Shown here: positions 1-11,291 of the stretch, piece by piece
Layout: each line of letters begins with the position of its first letter
How positions within the stretch are numbered: position 1 is the stretch's first letter
Assembly: GCA_902521315.1 (NCBI GenBank)
Contig: CABYRH010000003.1
Location: 1 to 64,000, forward strand
Length of the DNA: 64,000 nucleotides
Direction of reading: 5' to 3'
Origin: an uncultured Alphaproteobacteria bacterium
GTDB taxonomy: Bacteria > Pseudomonadota > Alphaproteobacteria > HIMB59 > GCA-002718135
Notes under the pieces: model-generated
Told to the model about the DNA's origin: nothing
The model's input: only the letters and a program-made list of their open reading frames with translations
Databases searched by the model: none
Position numbers and translations under genes: made by a program

Positions 1-3142
<3,142 letters not shown>

Positions 3143-3147
3143 ATTTA

Positions 3148-4377
3148 ATGAATACAATTCTACTTGGTAATTTAATCAAAATTAGATGGATAGCAATATT
3201 CGGTCAAGTTTTTGCAATATTTTTTGTTTCATTTGTTTTAAAAATTCAAATTCCATTACTTGAAACCTTATCAATAATATTATTATCGGTTTTAATAAAT
3301 TTTTATTCTTACTTTGAAGAAAGAAAGAATAAATCAATAAGCAATTTAAAAGCTTTTTCTTATTTGCTTTTTGACACTTTGCAACTAGGTTTTTTACTTT
3401 TTCTAACTGGTGGTATTATTAATCCATTTTCTATACTAATTTTAGCACCAGTCATTACATCAGCTTCATATTTACCAGCATTAATGACAGTGATTCTTTC
3501 AACAATATCTATTTTAATTATCATATTATTAAATTTCTATTTTATCCCACTTGATTTAGGAGCCAAATTTTTCTTGCCAGAGATTTATAGTTTTGGCTTA
3601 ATTTCAGCATTAATTATTACAGTAATTTTTATTGCTATTTATGCTTATTTATTTGCAAGTTCTTCAAGACAAATTTCAAACGCATTATCCATTTCTAAAC
3701 TCCAAATTTTGAATCAAAAGAAGATGACTGAGGTAGGCTCTCTTAGTGCTGCAGCTGCTCATGAACTAGGTACTCCGCTTAATACAATCTTTTTAATTTT
3801 GAATGATTTACTTAAAGAAAAAAAATTAATTGAAGATATAAATATTGCTAAGGATATTTTTCTATTAAAATCTCAAGCTGAAAGATGTAAAGAAATATTA
3901 CAAAGATTTTCTAAAAACCCTTTAAAATTAAAAGATAAATTTTTAGAGAAAGTTAAAATATCTGATTTAATAAAAATAAACTTTGATAAATTTAACAAAA
4001 ATAAGAGATTAATATTAAAAATAAATCCATCAGAATCTGAACCTGAAATAATCTATAAAGATGAAATTATGTATGCATTAGGTAATATCGTTCAAAATGC
4101 AATAACTTATTCTATAAGTACAACAAAAGTTGAATTAAATTATGAAAAATCAATTATTAATATTATGATTTCTGATGATGGTAGTGGCTTTTCAAAAGAT
4201 ATCATTGATAAAATAGGGGAACCATATGTTTCAAAAAATAATCATGGAATGGGTCTCGGCATATTTATAGCAAAAAACTTAATTGAAAATATGGGTGGGA
4301 ACATAAAATTTTATAATTCAAAAGATGATAAAGCTGTCGTTGAAATTATATTTGATAACTCTATCTTTAATATATGA
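3148..4377 (+). CDS. regB: Redox-sensing histidine kinase RegB/PrrB/ActS
   Basis: This membrane histidine kinase reports the redox state of the ubiquinone pool and phosphorylates RegA to adjust energy metabolism. Residues 1-170 hold about six hydrophobic segments, including the quinone-site motif GGIINPF (88-94). The H-box is HELGTPLNT with phospho-accepting His205. Cys247 in QAERCKEIL matches the redox-active cysteine of characterised RegB. The GHKL ATPase follows with GNIVQNA, DDGSGF and HGMGLGIF. The length (409) is slightly under Rhodobacter RegB. It overlaps regA by 4 bp, so the pair is co-translated. Family assignment is firm; sensing is inferred from the conserved residues. Confidence 0.93.
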   Translation: MNTILLGNLIKIRWIAIFGQVFAIFFVSFVLKIQIPLLETLSIILLSVLINFYSYFEERKNKSISNLKAFSYLLFDTLQLGFLLFLTGGIINPFSILILAPVITSASYLPALMTVILSTISILIIILLNFYFIPLDLGAKFFLPEIYSFGLISALIITVIFIAIYAYLFASSSRQISNALSISKLQILNQKKMTEVGSLSAAAAHELGTPLNTIFLILNDLLKEKKLIEDINIAKDIFLLKSQAERCKEILQRFSKNPLKLKDKFLEKVKISDLIKINFDKFNKNKRLILKINPSESEPEIIYKDEIMYALGNIVQNAITYSISTTKVELNYEKSIINIMISDDGSGFSKDIIDKIGEPYVSKNNHGMGLGIFIAKNLIENMGGNIKFYNSKDDKAVVEIIFDNSIFNI

Positions 4378-4901
4378 ATATGAAGTTATTAATTGTAGAT
4401 GACGATTTGCCTTTTAGAGAGAGACTCACAAGATCTATGGAAAAAAAGGGTTTTGAAGTGGTTTCTTCTCCTGGATTCAGAGATTCTTTAGCTAAAGTTT
4501 CTGAAAATAATTTTGATTATGCTGTAGTTGATATGAGATTGGAAGATGGATCTGGTTTAGAATTAGTAAAGGAATTGCAGAAAATTAGTCCACAAACCAA
4601 ATCACTATTGTTAACGGGTTATGGAAATATCGCAACAGCCGTGGCTGCAATTAAGTCTGGTGCAATTGATTATCTTCCTAAACCTGCAGAAATAGATCAA
4701 ATTTACGATGCTCTTACTAATTCCAAAGAAGTTTTGCCACCACCCCCAGAAAACCCAATGACAGCTGATAGAATTAGATGGGAACATATTCAAAGAGTGT
4801 TTATACAGTGTAATAGAAATGTATCCGAGACAGCAAGAAGATTAAGAATGCATAGGCGTACATTACAAAGAATACTGAATAAACATGCACCACGAGAATA
4901 G
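4374..4901 (+). CDS. regA: Response regulator RegA/PrrA/ActR
   Basis: Partner of RegB: a receiver domain plus a short Fis-type helix-turn-helix that binds promoters of respiration, carbon and nitrogen genes in alphaproteobacteria. The receiver has the acidic pair DDD (9-11), phospho-acceptor Asp53 in VVDMRLEDGSG, and LPKP with the conserved lysine. After a proline run (EVLPPPPENP), also typical of RegA, comes the nearly invariant C-terminal DNA-binding helix pair NVSETARRLRMHRRTLQRIL. The 175-residue length is normal. Its 3' end overlaps the next gene by 17 bp in another frame. Confidence 0.95.
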   Translation: MNMKLLIVDDDLPFRERLTRSMEKKGFEVVSSPGFRDSLAKVSENNFDYAVVDMRLEDGSGLELVKELQKISPQTKSLLLTGYGNIATAVAAIKSGAIDYLPKPAEIDQIYDALTNSKEVLPPPPENPMTADRIRWEHIQRVFIQCNRNVSETARRLRMHRRTLQRILNKHAPRE

Positions 4902-5916
4902 TAAATCATTATCTATAGTTATACCTGTTTTTAACGAAATTAATTTTCTTTCAAGACTTTTTGAACAAATTAAAAAATACTTTAATGACAAATATATTGA
5001 AGTTATTTTTGTTGATGATGGATCAACTGATGGTTCTTCTAATTTACTTGAAGAATTAAAACTTAAAAATAATTATAATTTTTTATTTAAACTTATTAAA
5101 CTCGATACTAATTTTGGAAAAGGAAAAGCAATTCAAACAGGTATTAAAAATTCAAATGGTGAATATGTTTTACTTCAAGATGCAGATCTAGAATTAGATT
5201 GTAAAGATGCAAAAGAAATGTTTGACATGATATTGTCTAATGAAGATATAAAATGCATCTTTGGAAGCAGGTATCTATCAGGTAAATTAAAAAAAAATAA
5301 TTACTTTTTCAACAATCTTGTTGGAAAATTTAATTCTTTAATATTTAATTTGTTTTTTTCACAATCATTAAGTGACGTACATTGCGGTTTAAAAATTTTA
5401 CACAGAAGTGTTGTTAACAAAATTAATCTTAGTGTAAACGATTTTGGTATTGAAATTGATTTAGCATCACAAATAGTAAGAAATAATTTTTTTATCTATG
5501 AATTTGGTGTTTCATATTTTTTTAGATCTAAATCTCAAGGAAAAAAAATAACATGGATTGATGGTTTAAAATCTTTTTATTATCTTATTAAAGCGAGATT
5601 TCTAGATAACTCCACTTCTACAAACTTATCAATAATCTATTCTTCATTTTATATGGCATTTGTAGGATCACATTTTGGTATGGGATTGGGCAATACTTTA
5701 TTTATAATAATTTTCTTCATTTCAGGTCTAGTAATAGGAATTAATTTCAAAATTTTATCTTCTACCATAATATTTCTATCTATTTTTGTTGGATCTTTAT
5801 TTGGTCAAGGAAACGGGACTTCACTTTCTGTGTTTATTTTCTTCATATTAGGTTTATTTGTTGCAATTAAATCTAAAAATTATTTTATAAATTCTAATTT
5901 TAATAATTATTTTTAA
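4885..5916 (+). CDS. Family 2 glycosyltransferase with C-terminal membrane domain
   Basis: The N-terminal 240 residues are a DPM1/ArnC-like GT2 domain: SIVIPVFNE, VDDGSTDGS, FGKGKA and the metal-binding LQDADLELD. Such enzymes move a sugar from an NDP-sugar to polyprenyl phosphate on the cytoplasmic face. The C-terminus (about 250-330) is membrane-embedded and internally repeated: residues 262-289 and 304-331 share the pattern FGxGxG...FFIxGLxxxI with a 42-residue period. The start overlaps regA, and the end overlaps the convergent ligase gene by 17 bp. The sugar is unknown. Its place next to an O-antigen ligase-type protein suggests envelope glycan work. Confidence 0.85.
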   Translation: MHHENSKSLSIVIPVFNEINFLSRLFEQIKKYFNDKYIEVIFVDDGSTDGSSNLLEELKLKNNYNFLFKLIKLDTNFGKGKAIQTGIKNSNGEYVLLQDADLELDCKDAKEMFDMILSNEDIKCIFGSRYLSGKLKKNNYFFNNLVGKFNSLIFNLFFSQSLSDVHCGLKILHRSVVNKINLSVNDFGIEIDLASQIVRNNFFIYEFGVSYFFRSKSQGKKITWIDGLKSFYYLIKARFLDNSTSTNLSIIYSSFYMAFVGSHFGMGLGNTLFIIIFFISGLVIGINFKILSSTIIFLSIFVGSLFGQGNGTSLSVFIFFILGLFVAIKSKNYFINSNFNNYF

Positions 5917-7222
5917 ACTTACTTAGACATAAACATAATCCAATAACAAAAAATGTAGTTATTCCATACCAATTCTTGATTAGACTTCCAGTAGACATGA
6001 TTGGCCAAAACATAGTCAAAATAATAGCTATAGAAATAATTTTATATTTTTTATCACCAGTGTTTTTAAGTATAAATACAACTAAATAGTACAGATAAAG
6101 AATAAAAGAAATAAATACAATCATTCCTCCTTCAGCTAACCATTGAATATAAATATTATGCGGGTGTGATGCACAATTATAATGTACCATTAATTTTTTA
6201 TACAACTCATTAGAATTACACAAATATTTAAAATTATTTATTCCAATACCTGTAATTGGATTATCTAAAAACATTTTGTATGATAATTTGTAAATTTCAC
6301 CATATGCAGATGTACTAAAGTTTTTAATTATTTCATAAAAATTTGGTTGAATATTTATAATTTTTGAACATATTTTTTCTGTATCATTTTCACATTTATA
6401 AAATTTTTCTATTTTTTGACCTTGATGAAATTGGGTAGACTCAATTACATTAAAGTCATTATAAAATGGATGTAAATAAATAGCTAAAAAAATAAATATT
6501 GTACCAATTAAAATTGATAATGTAATAGATTTTCTAAATTCATCTAAAAATATAAATAAAAATATTAAGCTTAAAGAGAATGTTGCAAACGCCATTCTTT
6601 CACCAGATACATAACAAACTAAAATTATGAGAGACAGATAAAGTGATTGAATAATTATATTATCTTCTAATTTTTTTATAGATATAAGAAAGGCAAATCC
6701 AAATAAACCAAACTTTGATACATATGATCCTGGAATTAATTCATCTCCAAATGGACCAGTTAATCTTCCATACCAGTTTGATTTAAATCCTAACAAATCC
6801 TCCTTAAAACCATCCTTAGATGTATAATTAATGAATTGATACAGTGTATCTATGTTAACAAATAAAACAAAAACTAATATGAATAATAATAACTTCTCAA
6901 AAATTTTCTTATCTTTAAAAAATACAAGATAACAAAAAAATGGTATTAATAATAATCTAATAAAAATTAGAGAATCAAGGAAAGAATTAGTCTTATTATA
7001 TGAAAAGAAACTTATTAATATTAAAGTAAACCAAAATATAATTGAAACTCTAAATAAATTTAATTTTATAAAGTTTTCATATTCTTTTTGATAAATAATA
7101 TAAAATATTCCAAATAGTACACCTGATGTAATTACAATATCTGGTACAGCTGGACCAGTAATTAAAAATAAAGGGATCAGAAAGTAAAGGAAACCAAATA
7201 AATTTTTAGATTGTAGTATCAT
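5900..7222 (-). CDS. O-antigen ligase/polymerase family membrane protein (WaaL/Wzy-like)
   Basis: A 440-residue, highly hydrophobic protein with about ten to eleven predicted membrane segments and a large periplasmic loop late in the sequence. The Wzy_C-type signature is visible: GPFGDELIPGSYVSKFG, then GERMAFATFSLSL, then NPITGIGINNFKYLC, and the loop SHPHNIYIQWLAEGG. The HPHN histidine is typical of WaaL ligases, which join undecaprenyl-linked glycan to lipid A-core. It follows the ABC ATPase with a 17-bp overlap and converges on the GT2 gene. Ligase and polymerase cannot be separated from sequence alone. Confidence 0.85.
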   Translation of the reverse strand: MILQSKNLFGFLYFLIPLFLITGPAVPDIVITSGVLFGIFYIIYQKEYENFIKLNLFRVSIIFWFTLILISFFSYNKTNSFLDSLIFIRLLLIPFFCYLVFFKDKKIFEKLLLFILVFVLFVNIDTLYQFINYTSKDGFKEDLLGFKSNWYGRLTGPFGDELIPGSYVSKFGLFGFAFLISIKKLEDNIIIQSLYLSLIILVCYVSGERMAFATFSLSLIFLFIFLDEFRKSITLSILIGTIFIFLAIYLHPFYNDFNVIESTQFHQGQKIEKFYKCENDTEKICSKIINIQPNFYEIIKNFSTSAYGEIYKLSYKMFLDNPITGIGINNFKYLCNSNELYKKLMVHYNCASHPHNIYIQWLAEGGMIVFISFILYLYYLVVFILKNTGDKKYKIISIAIILTMFWPIMSTGSLIKNWYGITTFFVIGLCLCLSKFKNNY

Positions 7223-8144
7223 TTTTACTAACTACTTTAATAAAGACATCTTCTAAATCGCCTTCTGAAGTATTAATTTCCTTAAACTCAATTTTATTAC
7301 TATTCAAAATATCAATAATTTTTTTTATATTGGTTTTATTTTTATCATAATTTAGTTTTAAAATGTTATTAGTAATTATGGGTTTAAATTCATTTAAATC
7401 TGAAGGTATGTTTACAATTTTATCTAAGACAAAGGAAACTGACTTAGTAGATATAATATTTAAAAGATCGTTTTTTGATCCTTCAATAACAATTTTACCA
7501 GAATTAATAATAGTTATATTATCACAAAGATTTTCAGCTTCTTCCAAATAATGGGTTGTTAAGCAAATTGTTTTACCCTGCTTGCTAATTCTTTTGATAT
7601 AATTCCAAACTGAAGTTCTTATATCAATATCAACACCTGCTGTAGGTTCATCTAAAATTATCATTTCAGGATCATGTACTAAGGCTTTCCCAATAAGTAA
7701 CCTTCTTCGCATCCCACCAGATAGGGTTCTGGCATAAGCATTTCTTTGGTCAGTCAATTTCAAATTTTCTAGAATTTCATCTGTTTTTCTTTTTCTTTTT
7801 GGGACACCATACAAACCTGCTTGAAGCTCTAGTAATTCAGCTGGAGAAAAAAAGGGATCTATATTGAGTTCTTGAGGAACTATTCCTATTTTGAATTTAC
7901 TTAATTTAATATTCTCATCAATATTTAATCCACAAATTTTAACATCACCAGAGTCTTTATTTACTAAACCACCAAGAATATTTATGAAAGTTGATTTACC
8001 AGCTCCATTAGGTCCTAGTAAACCATGAATTGTACCTTTTTCTATTTTAATACAAAAATCAATTAATGCTTTAACTTTTTGAGATTTTTTATAGAAAACT
8101 TTATTTACATTTTTAGCTTCAATTGAATATTTATAATCTGACAT
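7206..8144 (-). CDS. ABC transporter ATP-binding subunit (ABC-2/NatA-like)
   Basis: A 312-residue ATPase with Walker A (GPNGAGKST), Q-loop (VPQELNIDPFF), signature (LSGGMRRRLLIGKA), Walker B (MIILDEPTAGVDID) and H-loop (TTHYLEE). A tail of about 80 residues follows the domain, as in drug/lipid-export ATPases of the NatA/CcmA type. No permease is adjacent, although such ATPases normally pair with an ABC-2 permease. It overlaps the O-antigen ligase gene by 17 bp, so a role in envelope export is possible but unproven. The start codon lies 31 bp from the divergent polA start. Confidence 0.88.
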   Translation of the reverse strand: MSDYKYSIEAKNVNKVFYKKSQKVKALIDFCIKIEKGTIHGLLGPNGAGKSTFINILGGLVNKDSGDVKICGLNIDENIKLSKFKIGIVPQELNIDPFFSPAELLELQAGLYGVPKRKRKTDEILENLKLTDQRNAYARTLSGGMRRRLLIGKALVHDPEMIILDEPTAGVDIDIRTSVWNYIKRISKQGKTICLTTHYLEEAENLCDNITIINSGKIVIEGSKNDLLNIISTKSVSFVLDKIVNIPSDLNEFKPIITNNILKLNYDKNKTNIKKIIDILNSNKIEFKEINTSEGDLEDVFIKVVSKNDTTI

Positions 8145-8175
8145 TTATTTAAAATCTTATATATTTAACTTTGCA

Positions 8176-10917
8176 ATGAATAAAAAGAGTAGATTGATAT
8201 TAGTCGACGGTTCGGCATACATTTTTAGAGCTTATTATGGTCTTCCTCCAATGAATCGTGCTGATGGCACACCAATCAATGCAGTTTTTGGATTTACTAA
8301 CATGCTTGTGAAACTGATTGAAGATTATAGTGATGATAAAATGATTGTCATTTTTGATGCTGCAAGAGAAAATTTTAGAAATAAAATTTATCCAGAATAT
8401 AAAGCTAATAGAGGAGAAGCTCCAGATGATTTAATTCCACAATTTCCATTAATTAGAGAATGTGTAAGAAGCTTTAATATCCCCCAATTAGAAATAGAAG
8501 GATTTGAAGCTGATGATTTAATTGCAACTTATGTTAAGTTTGCGGAAAAAGATGAAATTGATACTATCATAGTTTCCTCAGATAAAGATTTAATGCAACT
8601 TGTTAGTAGCAAAGTAACAATGCTTGATCCAATGAAAAATAAAAAAATTGAGATAAAGGATGTAGAGGAAAAATTTGGAGTTACACCTAATAAAGTTATT
8701 TTTATACAAGCTTTAACAGGTGATAAAATAGATAATATTCCAGGCGCGCCTGGAATTGGTCCTAAAACAGCTTCTCAATTAATAAATGAATTTAATGATA
8801 TTGATGGTTTAATTAAAAATCTTGATAAAATTAAACAAGAAAAAAGAAGAAATATTCTAATAGAATCAGAAAATGACATTAGGTTAAGTTTAAAGCTTGT
8901 AACACTTAAAAATGATGTCCAGATACCTGAGAGTATTAATAAAATAAAAACTTATAATGAATTAAAAAATGAAAATAATAATATCTTTAATTTTCTTAAA
9001 GAACAGGGGTTTAAATCAACATCTGAAAGATTGAAATCTAATTCTTTTATATCAAGTGATAATAATAATATAGTTCCAAAAAAGGATATAGAACCAAAAT
9101 ACCTATTAATTAATTCAAAGAATATTTTTGAAAAAGTTTTGAGTGAAATTGAAAAAAATGGCATATGCGCTATTGATACTGAAACTAATTCACTCGATAT
9201 AGAAAAAGCTAAATTAGTTGGTATATCAATTTGCTGTAGTGAAAATGTTTCTTATTATATTCCTATAAACCATACCAGTTTTGATGGTTCTAAAAAAATT
9301 GATAATCAGTTAGAGGAAAAATATGTAATTAATCATATTAACAAAATATGTGAAAATGAATCTATCTTAAAAATTGGGCAAAACATAAAATATGATATTA
9401 GAATTTTAAATAAGTATGGAGTAATTTTTAATTCAATTGCAGATACTATGTTAATTTCCTATTCAATTGATAATGGGATTTTTAAACATAATTTAGATGA
9501 TTTATCATTTAATCACTTAAATCATACTACAATTAAGTATAAGGAAGTTGTTGGAACAGGGAAAAATGAAATTACCTTCGATAAAGTAACTATTGATAAA
9601 GCAATTAATTATGCTGCAGAAGATTCTCTATTAACATTCAGGCTTTTTCATCATCTTTATCCTCGTTTAATAAAAGAAAAGGCTAATTTTGTTTATCGAA
9701 ATATTGATTTACCTCTTGTAGAGGTATTATCATCGATCGAAGCAAATGGCATTGAGGTAAATAAAGAGTTTTTAACAAGTCTTAGTAATGAATTTGAAAA
9801 GGAAAGTAAAAAACTTGAAAAGAATATTTATAAACTTTCAAAAGAAGAGTTCAATATTGGCTCACCTAAACAATTAGGAGAGATATTATTTGTTAATCTT
9901 AAAATACCTGGTGGTAAAAAAACAAAATCAGGTACATATTCTACTGATTCTTCAACATTAAATAATTTAGCCTCAGAAGGATTTGAAATTGCACAACTTG
10001 TTCTTGATTGGAGAGAATTAACAAAACTTAAATCAACTTACACAGATGCCTTATTTAGATTAACAGATAGTAAAAGTAGAGTTCATACATCTTTTGGTTT
10101 AGCAAATACATTAACAGGGCGACTAAGTTCTACGGATCCAAATCTTCAAAATATCCCAATTAGAACTGAAAATGGAAAAAAAATAAGAACAGCTTTTGTT
10201 AGTGGAAAAGGTAAGAAATTAGTCAGTTTTGATTATTCTCAAATAGAACTTAGATTAGCTGCAGAAATTTCTGGTGATAAAAATTTTATTAAAGCTTTTA
10301 AAAATAATGAAGATATTCACGCTTCAACCGCTAAGGAAATATTTAATTTAAACGATAGTCAAATAAACAATGATTATAGAAGAAAAGCAAAAGCAATAAA
10401 TTTTGGTATTCTATATGGAATTAGTCCTTACGGTTTAGCTAAACAACTTGATATTTCAAATACTGAAGCAAAAAATTATATAAATGAGTATTTTATTAAA
10501 TATCCAAAAATTAAAAAATATATGGACTATCAAATTGATTTCGCAAAAACAAATCAATACGTTGAAACAATTTTTAAAAGGAAAATTAATATTAAGGGAA
10601 TTACTGACAAGAATTTTGCTGTTAGAGGTTTTGCAGAAAGACAAGCTATCAATGCCCCAATACAAGGTAGTGCAGCAGATATTATTAAGTTAGCAATGAT
10701 TCAAATTCATAAGGAAATAAAACTTAAAAATATTGAAGCCGAAATGCTTTTACAAGTACATGATGAACTAATTTTTGAAGTAGAAAATAAAAAATATGAC
10801 AGTTTAGTAAGTCATGTAAAAATGATTATGGAGTCAGTACATTTAAAATATAAAGATTTTTCTGTTCCACTTACAGTTGATTTTGGTGCTGGTGATCATT
10901 GGGGACAGGCACATTAG
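8176..10917 (+). CDS. polA: DNA polymerase I
   Basis: A 913-residue Pol I for Okazaki-fragment processing and repair synthesis. The 5' nuclease domain (about 1-300) has LVDGSAYIFRAYYG, EADDLIATY, SSDKDLMQL and the helix-hairpin-helix GAPGIGPKTA. The 3'-5' exonuclease (about 310-500) keeps the catalytic DTE pair in AIDTETNSL and the YAAEDSLLT motif, so proofreading looks intact. The polymerase domain has motif A (DYSQIELRLAA), the O-helix (RRKAKAINFGILYG) and motif C (QVHDELIFEV). It is a full-length, active-looking enzyme. It sits alone on the plus strand, followed by the small gene at 10928. Confidence 0.98.
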   Translation: MNKKSRLILVDGSAYIFRAYYGLPPMNRADGTPINAVFGFTNMLVKLIEDYSDDKMIVIFDAARENFRNKIYPEYKANRGEAPDDLIPQFPLIRECVRSFNIPQLEIEGFEADDLIATYVKFAEKDEIDTIIVSSDKDLMQLVSSKVTMLDPMKNKKIEIKDVEEKFGVTPNKVIFIQALTGDKIDNIPGAPGIGPKTASQLINEFNDIDGLIKNLDKIKQEKRRNILIESENDIRLSLKLVTLKNDVQIPESINKIKTYNELKNENNNIFNFLKEQGFKSTSERLKSNSFISSDNNNIVPKKDIEPKYLLINSKNIFEKVLSEIEKNGICAIDTETNSLDIEKAKLVGISICCSENVSYYIPINHTSFDGSKKIDNQLEEKYVINHINKICENESILKIGQNIKYDIRILNKYGVIFNSIADTMLISYSIDNGIFKHNLDDLSFNHLNHTTIKYKEVVGTGKNEITFDKVTIDKAINYAAEDSLLTFRLFHHLYPRLIKEKANFVYRNIDLPLVEVLSSIEANGIEVNKEFLTSLSNEFEKESKKLEKNIYKLSKEEFNIGSPKQLGEILFVNLKIPGGKKTKSGTYSTDSSTLNNLASEGFEIAQLVLDWRELTKLKSTYTDALFRLTDSKSRVHTSFGLANTLTGRLSSTDPNLQNIPIRTENGKKIRTAFVSGKGKKLVSFDYSQIELRLAAEISGDKNFIKAFKNNEDIHASTAKEIFNLNDSQINNDYRRKAKAINFGILYGISPYGLAKQLDISNTEAKNYINEYFIKYPKIKKYMDYQIDFAKTNQYVETIFKRKINIKGITDKNFAVRGFAERQAINAPIQGSAADIIKLAMIQIHKEIKLKNIEAEMLLQVHDELIFEVENKKYDSLVSHVKMIMESVHLKYKDFSVPLTVDFGAGDHWGQAH

Positions 10918-10927
10918 AATATATTTT

Positions 10928-11221
10928 ATGGAAATTAAAAAAAAAATTAAGAAAAGAAATCCCTTTGCTCAAGATTTAAAACTACCTAAATATAAACAAA
11001 GAATTGTTAGAAGTAAAAAAACTTACACAAGAAAAGAAAAAAAAAGGTTATCTAGAATTCTTCATCAAAAGTATTCATTTCAAACCATTTTTCAAGTTCG
11101 TAGTATCCTCCAATTTTTTCACCATTTAAAATTATTTGAGGAAAGGTTTTGGCGTTTGGAAACTTTTCAAAAAAATCTTCCCTTGTATAATCCGTATCAA
11201 GCATATAAATCTTTGGATTAA
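10928..11221 (+). CDS. Possible ArfA-like alternative ribosome-rescue protein, read-through tail antisense to grx
   Basis: A lysine/arginine-rich small ORF begins at ATG 10928, 10 bp after polA. Its first 40 residues (RNPFAQDLKLPKYKQRIV, then RSKKTYTRK) recall the ArfA pattern '..lFrqRvv..KKgkgsY.RK'. ArfA rescues ribosomes stalled on mRNAs without a stop codon. The conserved-looking part ends about where the convergent glutaredoxin gene begins. The frame then stays open for 57 more codons antisense to grx, which look non-conserved. In E. coli, arfA mRNA is truncated before its stop, so an unterminated core would fit that logic. The ORF is credible; the family call is tentative. Confidence 0.45.
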   Translation: MEIKKKIKKRNPFAQDLKLPKYKQRIVRSKKTYTRKEKKRLSRILHQKYSFQTIFQVRSILQFFHHLKLFEERFWRLETFQKNLPLYNPYQAYKSLD

Positions 11222-11291
11222 ATTTAGCTAACCGTAGTTTAGCTCTATCACAGTATCCACAATTAGTTTTAGAGTATATCTCTACTTCCAT
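11052..11291 (-). CDS. grxC: Glutaredoxin, dithiol CGYC type
   Basis: A 79-residue glutaredoxin that reduces disulfides with glutathione. The active site is Cys11-Gly-Tyr-Cys14, followed by the cis-proline motif TFPQI and the glutathione-binding GGYYELEKWF. Length and order match bacterial Grx3-type proteins. It lies immediately after nrdB (start shares one base with the nrdB stop), so its likely duty is delivering electrons to the NrdA C-terminal cysteines. Its 3' region overlaps the convergent ArfA-like ORF by 170 bp. The exact Grx number is a guess. Confidence 0.93.
   Translation of the reverse strand: MEVEIYSKTNCGYCDRAKLRLAKFNPKIYMLDTDYTREDFFEKFPNAKTFPQIILNGEKIGGYYELEKWFEMNTFDEEF

Noticed and set aside
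10877-10927. N-terminal extension of the small ORF after polA
   Set aside because: It would overlap the polA coding end with a hydrophobic stretch; the ATG at 10928, just after the polA stop, gives the plausible basic N-terminus.
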